Origin: Streptomyces sp. QL37
Lineage (GTDB): Bacteria > Actinomycetota > Actinomycetes > Streptomycetales > Streptomycetaceae
Assembly: GCF_002941025.1 (NCBI RefSeq)
Contig: NZ_PTJS01000001.1
Span: 4,340,001 to 4,404,000, forward strand
Direction: 5' to 3'
Length of the DNA: 64,000 bases
The notes under the pieces were generated by a model. That model ran no database searches. It worked only from the letters and a program-made list of their open reading frames with translations, and was not told the origin of the DNA. This document shows positions 7,655 through 16,584 of the stretch, one piece after another. A program made the translations under genes and the position numbers. Within the stretch, counting starts at the first letter, position 1. Each line of letters opens with the position of its first letter.

Positions 7655-8338
7655 ATGCGCGAGATCCTCGGAAGGCGACGCAGGCACCGGCCCCGGCGCA
7701 AGGAAAGCTCCGCCCAGCTCGACGCGGCGCTGGCCTGTGCCACCGTCCGGAAGTGGCCCGTGCTCCCCGGAGCAGGGCTGGCGACGGGAGCCGTACGCGG
7801 CGAACGCGGCCGCGGCTGCGCCTGTCCCGATCCCGAGTGCGCCGTACCAGGCGCACATCCCTTCGACCCGGGCCTGCTCGCGGCGACCACCGACGCGCGC
7901 ATGGTGCGCTGGTGGTGGACCAACCGGCCCACCGCGCCCGTCGTCCTGGCCACCGGTGGACAGGCGCCCTGCGCGCTGAGCCTGCCGGCCGTCGCCGGTG
8001 CCCGGGCCCTGACCGCGCTCGACGGCATGGGGCTGCGCCTCGGCCCTGTGGTGGCGACACCCACCAGGTGGTCGCTGCTGGTCGAGCCCTACACCCTGGA
8101 ACGGCTCGGCGAACTGCTGCACGCCAAGGACTGGGTGCCCAGCTCCCTGCGGTTCCACGGGGAGGGCGGCTATCTCATCCTGCCCCCGTCCGAGGTGGGC
8201 ACCGGCCAGGTGCGCTGGGAGCGCGCGCCGGAGGCCGGGAAAGCCGCGCCGTGGCTCCCGGACGTGGAATCCGTCCTGGACGCGCTCGTCGAGGCGAGCA
8301 ACAGCGCTCCGGACGGCGGGAGCCGGCTCGCCTACTGA
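7655..8338 (+). CDS. Primase-polymerase-fold (bifunctional primase/polymerase N-terminal) protein lacking catalytic Asp
   Basis: 227 residues from ATG 7655, with AAGGA about 12 nt upstream. The family hallmarks CxCPDPECAVPGAHPF (about residues 57-75), the WWWTNRPTAPVVLATG strand and GEGGYLILPPSEV identify a prim-pol N-terminal-type fold. The position that normally carries the catalytic DxD (as in GIDLDID of the second copy at 21065-21949) reads CALSLPAVAG, with no acidic residue. It therefore probably does not polymerise nucleotides; a regulatory or nucleic-acid-binding role is possible. It stands alone between two long intergenic regions. A longer start at 7613 is less likely. Confidence 0.8.
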   Translation: MREILGRRRRHRPRRKESSAQLDAALACATVRKWPVLPGAGLATGAVRGERGRGCACPDPECAVPGAHPFDPGLLAATTDARMVRWWWTNRPTAPVVLATGGQAPCALSLPAVAGARALTALDGMGLRLGPVVATPTRWSLLVEPYTLERLGELLHAKDWVPSSLRFHGEGGYLILPPSEVGTGQVRWERAPEAGKAAPWLPDVESVLDALVEASNSAPDGGSRLAY

Positions 8339-8980
8339 GCGGGCGGCGGTCGACCGGCAGACGCGGGAGCGGCGGGCGGCTCACCCGTTCAGGGGTGTGG
8401 GGCCGCCCGGCTTCCGTGCGGCCCGAGGGCGCCCCCACAAGGAAGATGTAATTGCATCCGGGCAAAAGCCGTTGCCCGCAGGCTTTCTGGCGGTCTTTTC
8501 GCAGATTGCGGAAACGGTGCGCGTGGTGGTGCCGGTGTGAATGTTTCCCGGGTGCCGTGGGGTCTTTCCCCGTGCTCGGCGGCCTCGTGGATTTCTGTCC
8601 GAAAGCGAACGCCCGGTGTGTCGGGCTCCTGGGTGCGCGCCGCTCCGGAGCCGAGCCGGGCCCGGCCTCGTACACGGGGGTTGACGGGCGCGGGCAGGTG
8701 GAAGGGGCGATCCGCGGAGACGGGACGCAGGCGGGGCCGAGGGTGGCCGCCGCAGGCGGCCGTTGCGCCGGGTGCCCCGGCGTGCGCCCCGGCCGTCCGG
8801 GCCTGGAAACGAGGACGCCCGGCCGCTGGCGACGGGGGATGCACCAGCGACCGGACTTCCAGAACCGTAACAAGAGATCTGCCGTTAGCAAATTCGATCT
8901 CGCCTATTCGGACACCGATTTACCGACGGGTACGGGGAGTTGTGACGGGCGTCACCGCCGCCTCCCCGCTCTCGTCACTG
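8339..8980. other. Intergenic region without a supportable gene
   Basis: 640 bp between two convergent genes. Open frames exist on both strands but lack codon character. A small hairpin (8400-8406 with 8418-8424) may terminate the preceding gene, and GGCCGCC/GGCGGCC arms sit at 8745-8761. The stretch 8860-8930 is noticeably AT-richer than its surroundings, for no reason I can identify. Confidence 0.5.
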
Positions 8981-9946
8981 TCAGCTGAGCGTCACTTGGC
9001 GGTTGGTGAGCCCCCCGCGTGCGCGGCGCTCGTCGGCCGTCAGCGGAGCGTCCGAGGCGAGCGCCCCGGCGAGCCGCTCCGCGAACTGCGCCGCGGGCTT
9101 CTCGCACTCCTCGGCCCCCATCGCGCTCGGCAGGTCCCAGACCGGGACCATGAGCCCGTGCGCACGGAACGAACCCACCAGGCGGGTCTCCTCGCCGAGC
9201 GAGGAGGTTCCCGCCGCGTGCAGCCGGGCGAGGGCGTCGAGAAGCTGCTCCTCCGGGTGCGGCATGACCCAGCGCAGGTGGTTCTTGTCCGGTGTCTCGC
9301 ACCAGTAGGCCGCGTCCACGCCGGAGAGCCGGGTGGTGGGGATGGCGGCCGCGTTGGCACGTTCGAGCGATGCCGACACCTCCGCCGTGGCGTTCTCGGC
9401 GTCCGGGACCCAGAATTCGAAGCCGGAGTGCACGACCGGCTCGAACGCCGCGTCGGGGTCGAGGACGTCCTGCAGGCGCGGGCCGTCGGCAGGCACCCGG
9501 CGGGCGGTGACCGGCGAACCGGGCTCGGCCTCCAGCGCGCGCTGCAGGGTGTCCGCGAGATCGCGGCTGAGGTCGCCGGACGAGGTGTCGTTCTGCAGGG
9601 CGAGAAGGACGGAGCCGTCGTCGCGGCGCAGCGCCGGCCAGGCCATCGGCAGCACGGTCGCGAGCGACACGGACGGTACGCCCTCGGGGAGTCCGCCCTT
9701 CAGCGTCAGCTCGACGGTGGCGGCCGGGACCAGCTCGCGCAGAGCGATCCAGTCGCACTCCCCGGAGATTCCCTCGAAGGGGCGCTGGACCAGCTCGGTC
9801 ACGGCGTGGGCGGCGGCGCGTCCGTGACACGCCTTGTAACGGCGGCCCGAACCGCACGGACAGGGCTCACGAGCCCCTACGACCGGGATTTCACCGTCCT
9901 TGAGCTGCGGCTTCCCGGCCTTGGACTGAGGGCGCTTCTTGGCCAT
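8981..9946 (-). CDS. DUF5926-type protein with N-terminal SEC-C zinc motif
   Basis: 321 residues. After a basic start ([12 protein letters not shown]) comes a SEC-C zinc ribbon, [14 protein letters not shown] (about residues 29-42), the motif SecA and many nucleic-acid-associated proteins use for zinc binding. The rest matches the actinobacterial DUF5926 type as I recall it, with no known activity. ATG 9946 follows GGGAGAACGCCCACC. Cytoplasmic. It lies between convergent and tandem neighbours without close operon spacing; function unknown. Confidence 0.85.
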   Translation of the reverse strand: MAKKRPQSKAGKPQLKDGEIPVVGAREPCPCGSGRRYKACHGRAAAHAVTELVQRPFEGISGECDWIALRELVPAATVELTLKGGLPEGVPSVSLATVLPMAWPALRRDDGSVLLALQNDTSSGDLSRDLADTLQRALEAEPGSPVTARRVPADGPRLQDVLDPDAAFEPVVHSGFEFWVPDAENATAEVSASLERANAAAIPTTRLSGVDAAYWCETPDKNHLRWVMPHPEEQLLDALARLHAAGTSSLGEETRLVGSFRAHGLMVPVWDLPSAMGAEECEKPAAQFAERLAGALASDAPLTADERRARGGLTNRQVTLS

Positions 9947-10073
9947 GGTGGGCGTTCTCCCGATTGCGACAGTGCGGTCTCGGGCGCGAGCCTAGCCGTC
10001 CCTGTGACGGCCGGGTCACACCCGCCGTGGCACCCTCGCGGCTCGGCCCACCGTGCCGCGCGCCGAACCGCTC

Positions 10074-10679
10074 TCAGCCCGCGTCGTCGAAGGCTTCGAG
10101 AGCGTCCGCGAGCTCCAGCCCGTCCAGCGAGCCGAAGCCGCTCATCACGCCCAGTCCGCCCAGTCCGTTCAGCCCGGACCTCTCACGGCGTGCGGACCTC
10201 CCGGCGCCCGGGGCCGCTGTCGTGAAGCCGCTCGGGCCGGGGCCGGCGGAGACGAGGGCCCAGACGGTCACCTCGCCGACCGTGTCGTCCCGTACGCCCC
10301 ACTCCTGGGCGAGGGCGCTGATGATGTTGAGTCCGCGCCCACCGCGCGCGGTGACCGAAGGCGTGGCCGGGACCGGCCTGGTCGGCCCGCCGCCGTCCGT
10401 GACCTCGACGGTCAGGTCACCCGTTCTCTCCACGCGCCACGCGGCGCGGATGTCGCCGTCCCCCATCTCTGAGTGCTGCCCCAGCGGCCTGCCGTGCCGG
10501 CAGGCGTTGCTGAGCAGTTCGGAAAGGATCAGTACGGCGTCGTCGACCACGGTGTCCGAGACCCCGTTGCTGCGCAGCTGCTCGCGCATACGGTGCCTCG
10601 CCTGCCCCACGCCCGCAGGGCCATGGGGTACGGCCATGCTCGACGACGCGGGCACTTCCTGTGCCACCACAAACGCCAC
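10074..10679 (-). CDS. ATP-binding HATPase, anti-sigma-factor-like regulator
   Basis: 201 residues. GHKL motifs: LSELLSNACRHG (N-box, about 52-63), EVTDGGGP (G1) and ARGGRGLNIISALAQEWG (G2). Unlike the 3428-3985 protein it has a Gly/Ala-rich C-terminal tail (about 150-201, GLNGLGGLGVMSGFGSL). GTG 10679 is chosen because an AGGAGG lies 8 nt ahead. Role by family: regulation of a sigma factor through ATP-dependent binding or phosphorylation of an antagonist, in the cytoplasm. Partner unknown. Confidence 0.85.
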   Translation of the reverse strand: MAFVVAQEVPASSSMAVPHGPAGVGQARHRMREQLRSNGVSDTVVDDAVLILSELLSNACRHGRPLGQHSEMGDGDIRAAWRVERTGDLTVEVTDGGGPTRPVPATPSVTARGGRGLNIISALAQEWGVRDDTVGEVTVWALVSAGPGPSGFTTAAPGAGRSARRERSGLNGLGGLGVMSGFGSLDGLELADALEAFDDAG

Positions 10680-10819
10680 CCCCGAGACCTCCTTTGCCCC
10701 ACGCCACGGTTTGGATGCCCCCCTGGGCTGCGCCGGAAACCGGCCAAAGCCCTGTCAGTGATGCACTCGTAACGATCGATTGCGGAGCGAATGCGCCGGT
10801 GCACCCCCCGTAACTGATG

Positions 10820-11647
10820 TTAAGAGCGGCCAAGTTGCGAAAGAACCTGTTTCGGGCGGTTCGTGATGATCGCCTCCACCCCCAGGCGTACGCAGAGCTC
10901 GACATCCTCCGGCTCGTTCACGGTCCACACGTGCACCCGGTGTCCCGCCCTGTGCAGCCGTTCGATGTACCCGGGGTGGTTGCGTACGATCCGCATCCCC
11001 GGGCCGGCGATCCGGGCTCCCGCGGGGAGCCGCCCGTCGCGCAGCCTCGGCGAGACGAACTGCATCAGGAAGACGGTGGGCAGGGTGGGTGCCGCCGCCC
11101 GGACGCGGTAAAGGGACCGCGCGGAGAAGCTCATGACGCGTACCGGGGACGGCCCGTCCGCCGGCGGGGCGTCCAGGCCGAAGCGCTTGAGCAGATGGAG
11201 CAGCCGCTCCTCTACCTGTCCGGCCCAGCGTGTGGGGTGCTTCGTCTCGATCGCCAGCTGGAGCGGACGGCCGCCGGCCCGGACGTCGTGGGCCAGCTCC
11301 AGGAGCCGTTCCAGCGTGAGTACGGACGTGAGCTCACCCGGCACCGGGTCCCAGTCGGGGGACTCCTCGTGGTCCTTCCAGGAGCCGAAGTCGAGCGCGG
11401 CGAGATCGGCCAGTTCCAGGGCGGAGACGGCGCCCCGGCCGTTCGACGTGCGGTTCACCCTGCGGTCGTGCACACAGACGAGCTGTCCGTCCGCGGTGAG
11501 ACGGACATCGCACTCCAAGGCGTCCGCCCCGTCCTCGACGGCCTTCCGGTACGCGGCCAGGGTGTGCTCAGGGGCGTCGTCCGAGGCGCCGCGGTGGGCG
11601 ATGACCTGGATGGGAGGCTGTCGTGAGGGTAGGCGTGCGTGGGTCAC
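10820..11647 (-). CDS. Glycerophosphodiester phosphodiesterase family protein
   Basis: 275 residues, TIM-barrel GDPD. Motifs: AHRGASDDAPEHT (His18 and Glu28 region), ALECDVRLTADGQLVCVHD (metal Glu/Asp and second His), AIETKH, and the terminal VHVWTVNEPEDVELCVRLGVEAIITNRP. No signal peptide, so probably cytoplasmic. It hydrolyses glycerophosphodiesters to glycerol-3-phosphate and an alcohol. The GTG at 11647 is the only in-frame start close to the domain; its ribosome site is weak. It is divergent from the HtrA-like protease gene. Confidence 0.93.
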   Translation of the reverse strand: MTHARLPSRQPPIQVIAHRGASDDAPEHTLAAYRKAVEDGADALECDVRLTADGQLVCVHDRRVNRTSNGRGAVSALELADLAALDFGSWKDHEESPDWDPVPGELTSVLTLERLLELAHDVRAGGRPLQLAIETKHPTRWAGQVEERLLHLLKRFGLDAPPADGPSPVRVMSFSARSLYRVRAAAPTLPTVFLMQFVSPRLRDGRLPAGARIAGPGMRIVRNHPGYIERLHRAGHRVHVWTVNEPEDVELCVRLGVEAIITNRPKQVLSQLGRS

Positions 11648-11844
11648 CGCGTCATGGTGTCACCGAGACGCGTCAGGTGCTGACACCTTGTTGTGTAGGA
11701 CCGTTTTGCCTGATGTAAAGATTGGTGTGCGGATGCACAGGTCCTGCTTACAGTGGCCTGACGTGCTGTGGGAAAAGCTGACTGCAGACACGTGCACAGC
11801 GGATCTCTTGCCGAATGCCGAGTGGAACCGAGGAGTAAAGAGCT

Positions 11845-13338
11845 GTGAGCACCGAGAACGAGGGCAACGAGGGCAACGCGGTTCCGTCCGTACCGTCTGT
11901 TCCGTCCGCACCTCCCGTGCCGGCTGCCGCTCCTGAGGGCACCCCGCAGGGCGGTCCGCCCGCCCCGGAGGCCCCGCCTGCCGCTCCTTCGGACGCGCCG
12001 ACGGCCCATATCCCGGCCGCGACGCACCAGGGAGGCGCCGAGCCGCCCGCAGCCGGGCACGAGCAGCACCCGTACGCGCCGCCGTCACCGCAGCAGCCCC
12101 CGGCCGGCTCGGCCGCCTGGCCGCCGCCCCCTCCCGCCATTCCCTCGTACGCCGACGGTGGCAGCCCCCCGGCGTGGGGAGCCCCGGAGGCCTCGGAGCC
12201 CGAGCGCCCGCGCAAGCGCCGTGCGAGCGGCCTGGTCGCCGCCGTGGCGGTGGCCGCACTGGTCGCCGGCGGCGTCGGCGGGGCCCTCGGCTACTGGGCC
12301 GCGGACAGCAACGACTCCAGCTCCTCCTCCGGCTCGACCACGGTCGCCGCCTCCAACAGCCCGAAGGACTTCAAGCGCGACGCGGGGACCGTCGCGGGCG
12401 TCGCGGCGGGCGCGCTGCCCAGCGTGGTCACCATCGACGCGCAGTCCGGCGACGGCGAGGGCGGGACGGGCACCGGCTTCGTGTACGACAAGGAGGGCCA
12501 CATCCTCACGAACAACCACGTGGTGGCCTCCGCGGCGGACAGCGGCCAGCTGAGCGCGACGTTCTCCAACGGCAAGAAGTACGACGCCGAGGTGGTCGGC
12601 CGGGCCCAGGGCTACGACGTGGCCGTGCTCAAGCTGAAGAACGCCCCGGACGGACTGACCCCGCTCGCCCTGGGAGATTCCGACAAGGTCGCGGTGGGCG
12701 ACTCCACCATCGCGATCGGCGCGCCCTTCGGCCTCTCCAACACGGTCACCACGGGCATCATCAGCGCGAAGAACCGCCCGGTGGCCTCCGGTGACGGTTC
12801 CAGCAACAAGAACTCGTACATGAGCGCCCTTCAGACGGACGCCTCGATCAACCCGGGCAACTCGGGCGGGCCGCTCCTGGACGCGGGTGGCGCGGTCATC
12901 GGCATCAACTCGGCCATCCAGTCCACCAGCGGCGGCGGTGTCGGCCAGTCCCAGGCGGGCTCCATCGGCCTCGGCTTCGCCATCCCGGTCAACCAGGCCA
13001 AGAACGTCGCCGAGCAGCTGATCAAGACGGGCCAGCCCGTCTACCCGGTGATCGGCGCGACGGTGACGATGGAGGAGAAGACCGGCGGCGCCGTCATCTC
13101 GGACGAGGGCGCCGGCGGCACCCCCGCCGTCACCCCGGACGGCCCGGCGGCCCAGGCGGGTCTGAAGGCCGGCGACGTGATCACCAAGTTCAACGACACG
13201 ACGGTCGAGAGCGGCCCGACGCTGATCGGCGAGATCTGGACCCACAAGCCGGGCGACAAGGTCACGCTCACCTACGAGCGCGACGGCAAGACGTCCACGG
13301 CCGAACTCACCCTGGGCGAGCGCAAGGGCGACAGCTGA
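11845..13338 (+). CDS. HtrA/DegP-like membrane-anchored serine protease with PDZ domain
   Basis: 497 residues. A Pro/Ala-rich cytoplasmic segment (1-125) leads to one membrane span (about 128-150), a Ser-rich stalk, a trypsin-like domain with catalytic His225 (LTNNHVV), Asp258 (YDVAVLKL) and Ser340 (GNSGGPL), and a PDZ domain (about 405-490, GPAAQAGLKAGDVI). It degrades misfolded proteins or cleaves regulators outside the membrane. GTG 11845 follows GAGGAG. A perfect 15-bp terminator follows. Divergent from the phosphodiesterase gene. Confidence 0.95.
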   Translation: MSTENEGNEGNAVPSVPSVPSAPPVPAAAPEGTPQGGPPAPEAPPAAPSDAPTAHIPAATHQGGAEPPAAGHEQHPYAPPSPQQPPAGSAAWPPPPPAIPSYADGGSPPAWGAPEASEPERPRKRRASGLVAAVAVAALVAGGVGGALGYWAADSNDSSSSSGSTTVAASNSPKDFKRDAGTVAGVAAGALPSVVTIDAQSGDGEGGTGTGFVYDKEGHILTNNHVVASAADSGQLSATFSNGKKYDAEVVGRAQGYDVAVLKLKNAPDGLTPLALGDSDKVAVGDSTIAIGAPFGLSNTVTTGIISAKNRPVASGDGSSNKNSYMSALQTDASINPGNSGGPLLDAGGAVIGINSAIQSTSGGGVGQSQAGSIGLGFAIPVNQAKNVAEQLIKTGQPVYPVIGATVTMEEKTGGAVISDEGAGGTPAVTPDGPAAQAGLKAGDVITKFNDTTVESGPTLIGEIWTHKPGDKVTLTYERDGKTSTAELTLGERKGDS

Positions 13339-13357
13339 CCGGCTGGACGCTCCACTT

Positions 13358-13400
13358 CCCGGGGCCGCGCGGCCGCCTTCGGCGACCGCGCGGCCCCGGG
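13358..13400 (+). terminator. Terminator of the HtrA-like gene
   Basis: Perfect 15-bp GC-rich inverted repeat (13358-13372 with 13386-13400) around a 13-nt loop, 19 nt after the protease stop codon. It marks the left boundary of the accessory block. Confidence 0.85.
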
Positions 13401-13644
13401 CGTTCCGGTCGGCGGAGGCGCCCGCCCACTGTCGGCGCTCTCCCCCACGCCGGGGGCGTGGCACGGCATGTGCTCTCCCCCCGGGGGCCTGTCGGTCAAG
13501 TCCGTTTCGCAGAAGCGAAGTTCAGCTCCGCAGTGTCTCGCTCCCCGCTCACCGGGTGCCGTGGTGTGCCTCTGTCGGCTCGTCAATACCTCGTGAGGAG
13601 CCGTAATCTGTTGCTGCTAGATCGACAGAACGGTGAGCGCACCC
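13401..13644. other. Upstream region of the GntR regulator
   Basis: About 245 bp with no gene seen. Near the start codon is TCTGT...ACAGA spaced by 13 nt, around 13606-13628, a possible but weak regulator site for the GntR protein. The start of the block is AT-richer from 13585. Confidence 0.4.
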
Positions 13645-14433
13645 ATGGCAGTCGCATACGAGCGCATCGCGGATGAGCTCAGGCAGTCCATTCGCACAGG
13701 CGAAATGGGCCCCGGTGACCGCCTGCCCGCAGAGTCGAAGCTCGCCCGGACGTACGGGCGGAGCGTCCCCACGATCCGCGACGCGCTTCGCCTTCTGAGG
13801 GACGAGGGACTGATCGAGACGCACCACGGTCGTGGCAACTTCGTCCGCCGTCCCCGGGCCGCGGTGCTGCGCACCAACGACCGCCATCAGTGGGAGAAGA
13901 GGCGCGCCCGCGTGCCGCGGGCGGAACGCCTGAAGACGGGGGCGACCGAGTACGACACAGGACTGCGGCTCGACGATCTGGGCTTTCAGGCGTCCTACCG
14001 CGATGTGCCGGCGGACGGACGTCTGTCGGAGATCTTCGGCGTCCCCGTGGGAGAGCCGCTCCTGGAGCGGACCTATCGCACGCGCCATGTGGTCGAGACC
14101 GCGCCGCTCTCCTTGGTGACCTCCTACATGGTTCTGGGCCTGATCGAGAAGAACGCGGACCTCCTGGACGAGTCCAACGAACCGTGGCCGGGCGGCACCC
14201 AGAACCAACTCTTCACGGTGGGAATCGAGCTCAGCCGTATCGAGGAGCATGTGACGGCGCGGCCGCCCACGCCGGAGGAGGCGGAAGAGCTCGATCTGCC
14301 TCCAGAGGCCTCGGTCCTGATCCTCAGGAAGACCTCGTTCGACACCGATGACCGCGCTGTGGAGATGTCCGAGGTCACTCTGCCCGGCGACCGTACGGAA
14401 ATGCTGTTCACCACGCTCCTGGAAAGGTGGTGA
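13645..14433 (+). CDS. GntR-family (HutC subfamily) transcriptional regulator
   Basis: 262 residues. The winged helix (about 1-72) has the usual PGDRLPAESKLARTYGRSVPTIRDALRLL helices; a UTRA ligand-binding domain follows (about 95-255, GIELSRIEEHVTARPPTPEE). These repressors release DNA on binding a small molecule. The next gene, a glycosyltransferase, starts at or just past its stop codon, so the two are co-translated and probably co-regulated. Start uncertain: ATG 13645 preferred, GTG 13633 possible. It resembles the C-terminal GntR fragment at 18700-18888. Confidence 0.9.
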   Translation: MAVAYERIADELRQSIRTGEMGPGDRLPAESKLARTYGRSVPTIRDALRLLRDEGLIETHHGRGNFVRRPRAAVLRTNDRHQWEKRRARVPRAERLKTGATEYDTGLRLDDLGFQASYRDVPADGRLSEIFGVPVGEPLLERTYRTRHVVETAPLSLVTSYMVLGLIEKNADLLDESNEPWPGGTQNQLFTVGIELSRIEEHVTARPPTPEEAEELDLPPEASVLILRKTSFDTDDRAVEMSEVTLPGDRTEMLFTTLLERW

Positions 14434-14438
14434 GGGCC

Positions 14439-15203
14439 GTGCGTCGGCGCGTCATCATCGTCACGGCTGTCCACCCCCCGTCCGCCCCGTTCCTGCCCGA
14501 TGCCTACAAGTCGCTGTGTCAGCAGGAGCTGCCGGACGGGTGGGAATGGCACTGGCTCATCCAGGAGGACGGCCGGACCGACGAGGTCGCGCCGTACGTC
14601 CCCGCCGATGAGCGCATTACCTTTCGGCAGGGGCGCCCCGGGGGGCCCGGAGTGGCCCGCACCATGGCTCTCGCCCATGCCGAAGGCGAGTACGTCAAGG
14701 TCCTGGACGCCGACGACCAGCTGCCCGAAGGCGCACTGGCACGGGATCTGAGAGCTCTGGAAGATGATCCGAGCATCGGTTGGGCCACCTCCCGGGTGCT
14801 GGATCTGTTGCACGACGGCACGACGGTCGGCTTCGACGGCGACCCGGCGGGAGGCGCCATCGAGCGGGGGGACGTACTCGACTTCTGGAAGGCGAACGGG
14901 TTCCGGGCCCAGGTGCATCCGGCGACCCTCTTCGTGCGTCGCGGTCTGCTTCTGGCCCTCGGCGGCTGGATGGCCCTGCCCGCTTCGGAGGACACCGGCC
15001 TGCTCCTCGCGCTGAACGCCACCAGCCGTGGTTGGTTCTCTCCCGAGGTGGGGCTCCTGTACCGCAAGTGGGCAGGGCAGATGACCAGTCATGCCGCCCA
15101 CACCGACGCGGGCGAACGGGAAGCGCGTATGGCGATCGTCGAGGCACGGGCCCGGGAGCTCGGCAGCCTCGGATGGGCCTACCCGGCCATGGGGACTCCG
15201 TAG
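14439..15203 (+). CDS. Family-2 (GT-A) glycosyltransferase, copy 1
   Basis: 254 residues, soluble, GT-A fold. Landmarks: VIIVTAV at the N-terminus, WHWLIQEDGRTDE, GGPGVARTMALAHAEGEYVKVLDADDQL with the DxD-type metal motif DADD (about 90-93), and LYRKWAGQMTSH near the end. It should transfer a sugar from a nucleotide sugar; acceptor unknown. GTG 14439 is chosen because it gives the same N-terminal length as its paralogue at 16585-17352; GTG 14427 and 14430 overlap the GntR stop codon. Coupled to the GntR gene. Confidence 0.82.
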   Translation: MRRRVIIVTAVHPPSAPFLPDAYKSLCQQELPDGWEWHWLIQEDGRTDEVAPYVPADERITFRQGRPGGPGVARTMALAHAEGEYVKVLDADDQLPEGALARDLRALEDDPSIGWATSRVLDLLHDGTTVGFDGDPAGGAIERGDVLDFWKANGFRAQVHPATLFVRRGLLLALGGWMALPASEDTGLLLALNATSRGWFSPEVGLLYRKWAGQMTSHAAHTDAGEREARMAIVEARARELGSLGWAYPAMGTP

Positions 15204-15309
15204 GCCGTCGTCGGTCGCCGGTCGCCGTACGTGAGCGACAGGAGCTCAGGACCGCCGGTGGGACACGGTGCCGTGCGCGGACGCAGTCCGTCGCTGGCAG
15301 ACTGCGACC

Positions 15310-16095
15310 ATGCAGAGCCTGCTCCCGTTTCCCGACCGGGCACCCACCGACCCGGCGATGCTGGACCGCTGGCTGGCAGCGGCGTACGAACCGCCCGGCG
15401 GACGCTGGGTGAGAGCCTGCATGATCTCGTCCCTGGACGGCGCCGCCACTGTGGACGGACGCTCGGGCGGCCTCTCCAGCGCCGGTGACCGTGCTGTGCT
15501 CGCCGTCCTGCGCGGCTTGGCGGACGTCGTGGTCGTGGGAGCGGAGACCGCGCGCCGTGAGGGGTACCGTCCTGCCGATCCGCATCCCACCCTGGCGGCC
15601 GGGCGCGTGTCCGCCGGGCGTCGTCCGGCTGCTGTGATCGCGGTCGTCAGTCAGGCCCTCCGGCTCGACGCGGAGCTCGTCCGAGGCGACCCCGGCTCCG
15701 TGCTCGTCATCACGTCCGAGGCCGCGCCCGCCGCCGGACGGCGCCGGCTGGAGGACGAGGGAGCGGACATCATCACGGCTGGCACGGACCGTGTCGACGT
15801 GGGCCGTGCCCTGGAGATCCTCGCGGAGCGAGGACTGAGGTCCGTGCTGGCTGAGGGAGGGCCCCGTCTGCTGGCACAGCTGTACGCGGCCGGAGCCCTC
15901 GACGAGGTTTGCCTGACCATGGCGCCGTGGTTGGTCGGTGGTGACGCGCCGCGCATCCTGCGGGGGGAGGCCGAGCCCGGACGGCTGCGCCTGGACGGCC
16001 TGCTCCAGGACGACGCCTACCTGTTCGCCCGCTACCTGGTCCGCTCCGGCGCATCGGGGCCGCTGGCGGCGGACCAGGCATCGCTCTCCCGCTGA
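15310..16095 (+). CDS. RibD C-terminal-domain reductase (pyrimidine/dihydrofolate reductase fold)
   Basis: 261 residues, a stand-alone RibD_C domain. Visible signatures: ACMISSLDGAATVDGRSGGLSS (substrate/NADPH strand), VVVGAETARREGY, and VLAEGGPRLLAQLYAAGALDEVCLTMAPWLVGG. Relatives reduce ribosylaminopyrimidines in riboflavin synthesis or act on unknown heterocycles with NADPH. No deaminase domain is attached, and no other riboflavin genes are near, so it is more likely a lineage-specific reductase than the housekeeping enzyme. Its end overlaps the end of the convergent 16032-16334 gene by 64 nt. Confidence 0.88.
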   Translation: MQSLLPFPDRAPTDPAMLDRWLAAAYEPPGGRWVRACMISSLDGAATVDGRSGGLSSAGDRAVLAVLRGLADVVVVGAETARREGYRPADPHPTLAAGRVSAGRRPAAVIAVVSQALRLDAELVRGDPGSVLVITSEAAPAAGRRRLEDEGADIITAGTDRVDVGRALEILAERGLRSVLAEGGPRLLAQLYAAGALDEVCLTMAPWLVGGDAPRILRGEAEPGRLRLDGLLQDDAYLFARYLVRSGASGPLAADQASLSR

Positions 16096-16334
16096 ACCCG
16101 CTCGATCACCTCGCGGGCCTCCCGGATGCGTGATTCGAGCCGCTCCAGCACCCAGACCTCGGCCGCCCTGCCGAGCGCGGTGTTCGTGCCCAGTTCTGCT
16201 ATCTCGCCCGGGGGAAGCCACTGGCCGTCCCGGCTGCGACGTGTGACGATGTCGCCCGCCTCACGGACCAGAGCGTTCATCACCGTATGGATCTCCACTC
16301 GAACCTGCGGAGACGTGCGGGGGTTGTCGGACAT
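16032..16334 (-). CDS. Small protein of unknown function with helical C-terminus
   Basis: 100 residues from ATG 16334, which has a very strong AGGAGGAGGA ribosome site 5 nt ahead. Sequence is mostly helical: EIHTVMNALVREAGDIV, then VWVLERLESRIREAREVIERV, which could form a coiled coil. No membrane span or known motif. The 3' end overlaps the convergent RibD-like gene by 64 nt. I do not recognise the family. The strong ribosome site and balanced composition support a real gene. Confidence 0.65.
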   Translation of the reverse strand: MSDNPRTSPQVRVEIHTVMNALVREAGDIVTRRSRDGQWLPPGEIAELGTNTALGRAAEVWVLERLESRIREAREVIERVQRESDAWSAASGPDAPERTR

Positions 16335-16584
16335 CGAAGTCCTCCTCCTCGATTCGTCGGGGGTCGATAGCCGGACATCGTGCTCCGGCAGGCCGCGCGA
16401 GCTGCGGGCCGGTTCACCGGTCACCGGCGCGTGATGCCCTGAAGGCGCGTCATGTACGGCGCTCGTCGCTGATGACTGCCCCAGGTGGCGGTGAAGATGC
16501 GGTTCGGCCCCGGTGAGGGACGGACCTCTTCGTGAAGGCGCCGGTGGCCGGATGCGGTTACGCGTCCGGCAGGTGGGCGGGCGG

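Noticed and set aside
8745..8761. GGCCGCC/GGCGGCC hairpin as a regulatory site
   Set aside because: Short GC palindromes are frequent at this base composition and it has no gene to control.
8389..8988. Open frames on both strands in the 8.4-9.0 kb gap
   Set aside because: Biased composition (Pro/Arg or Gly/Arg) and no ribosome site; treated as intergenic.
12085..13464. A 459-codon minus-strand open frame
   Set aside because: Antisense to the HtrA-like protease; the plus-strand protein has all catalytic motifs.
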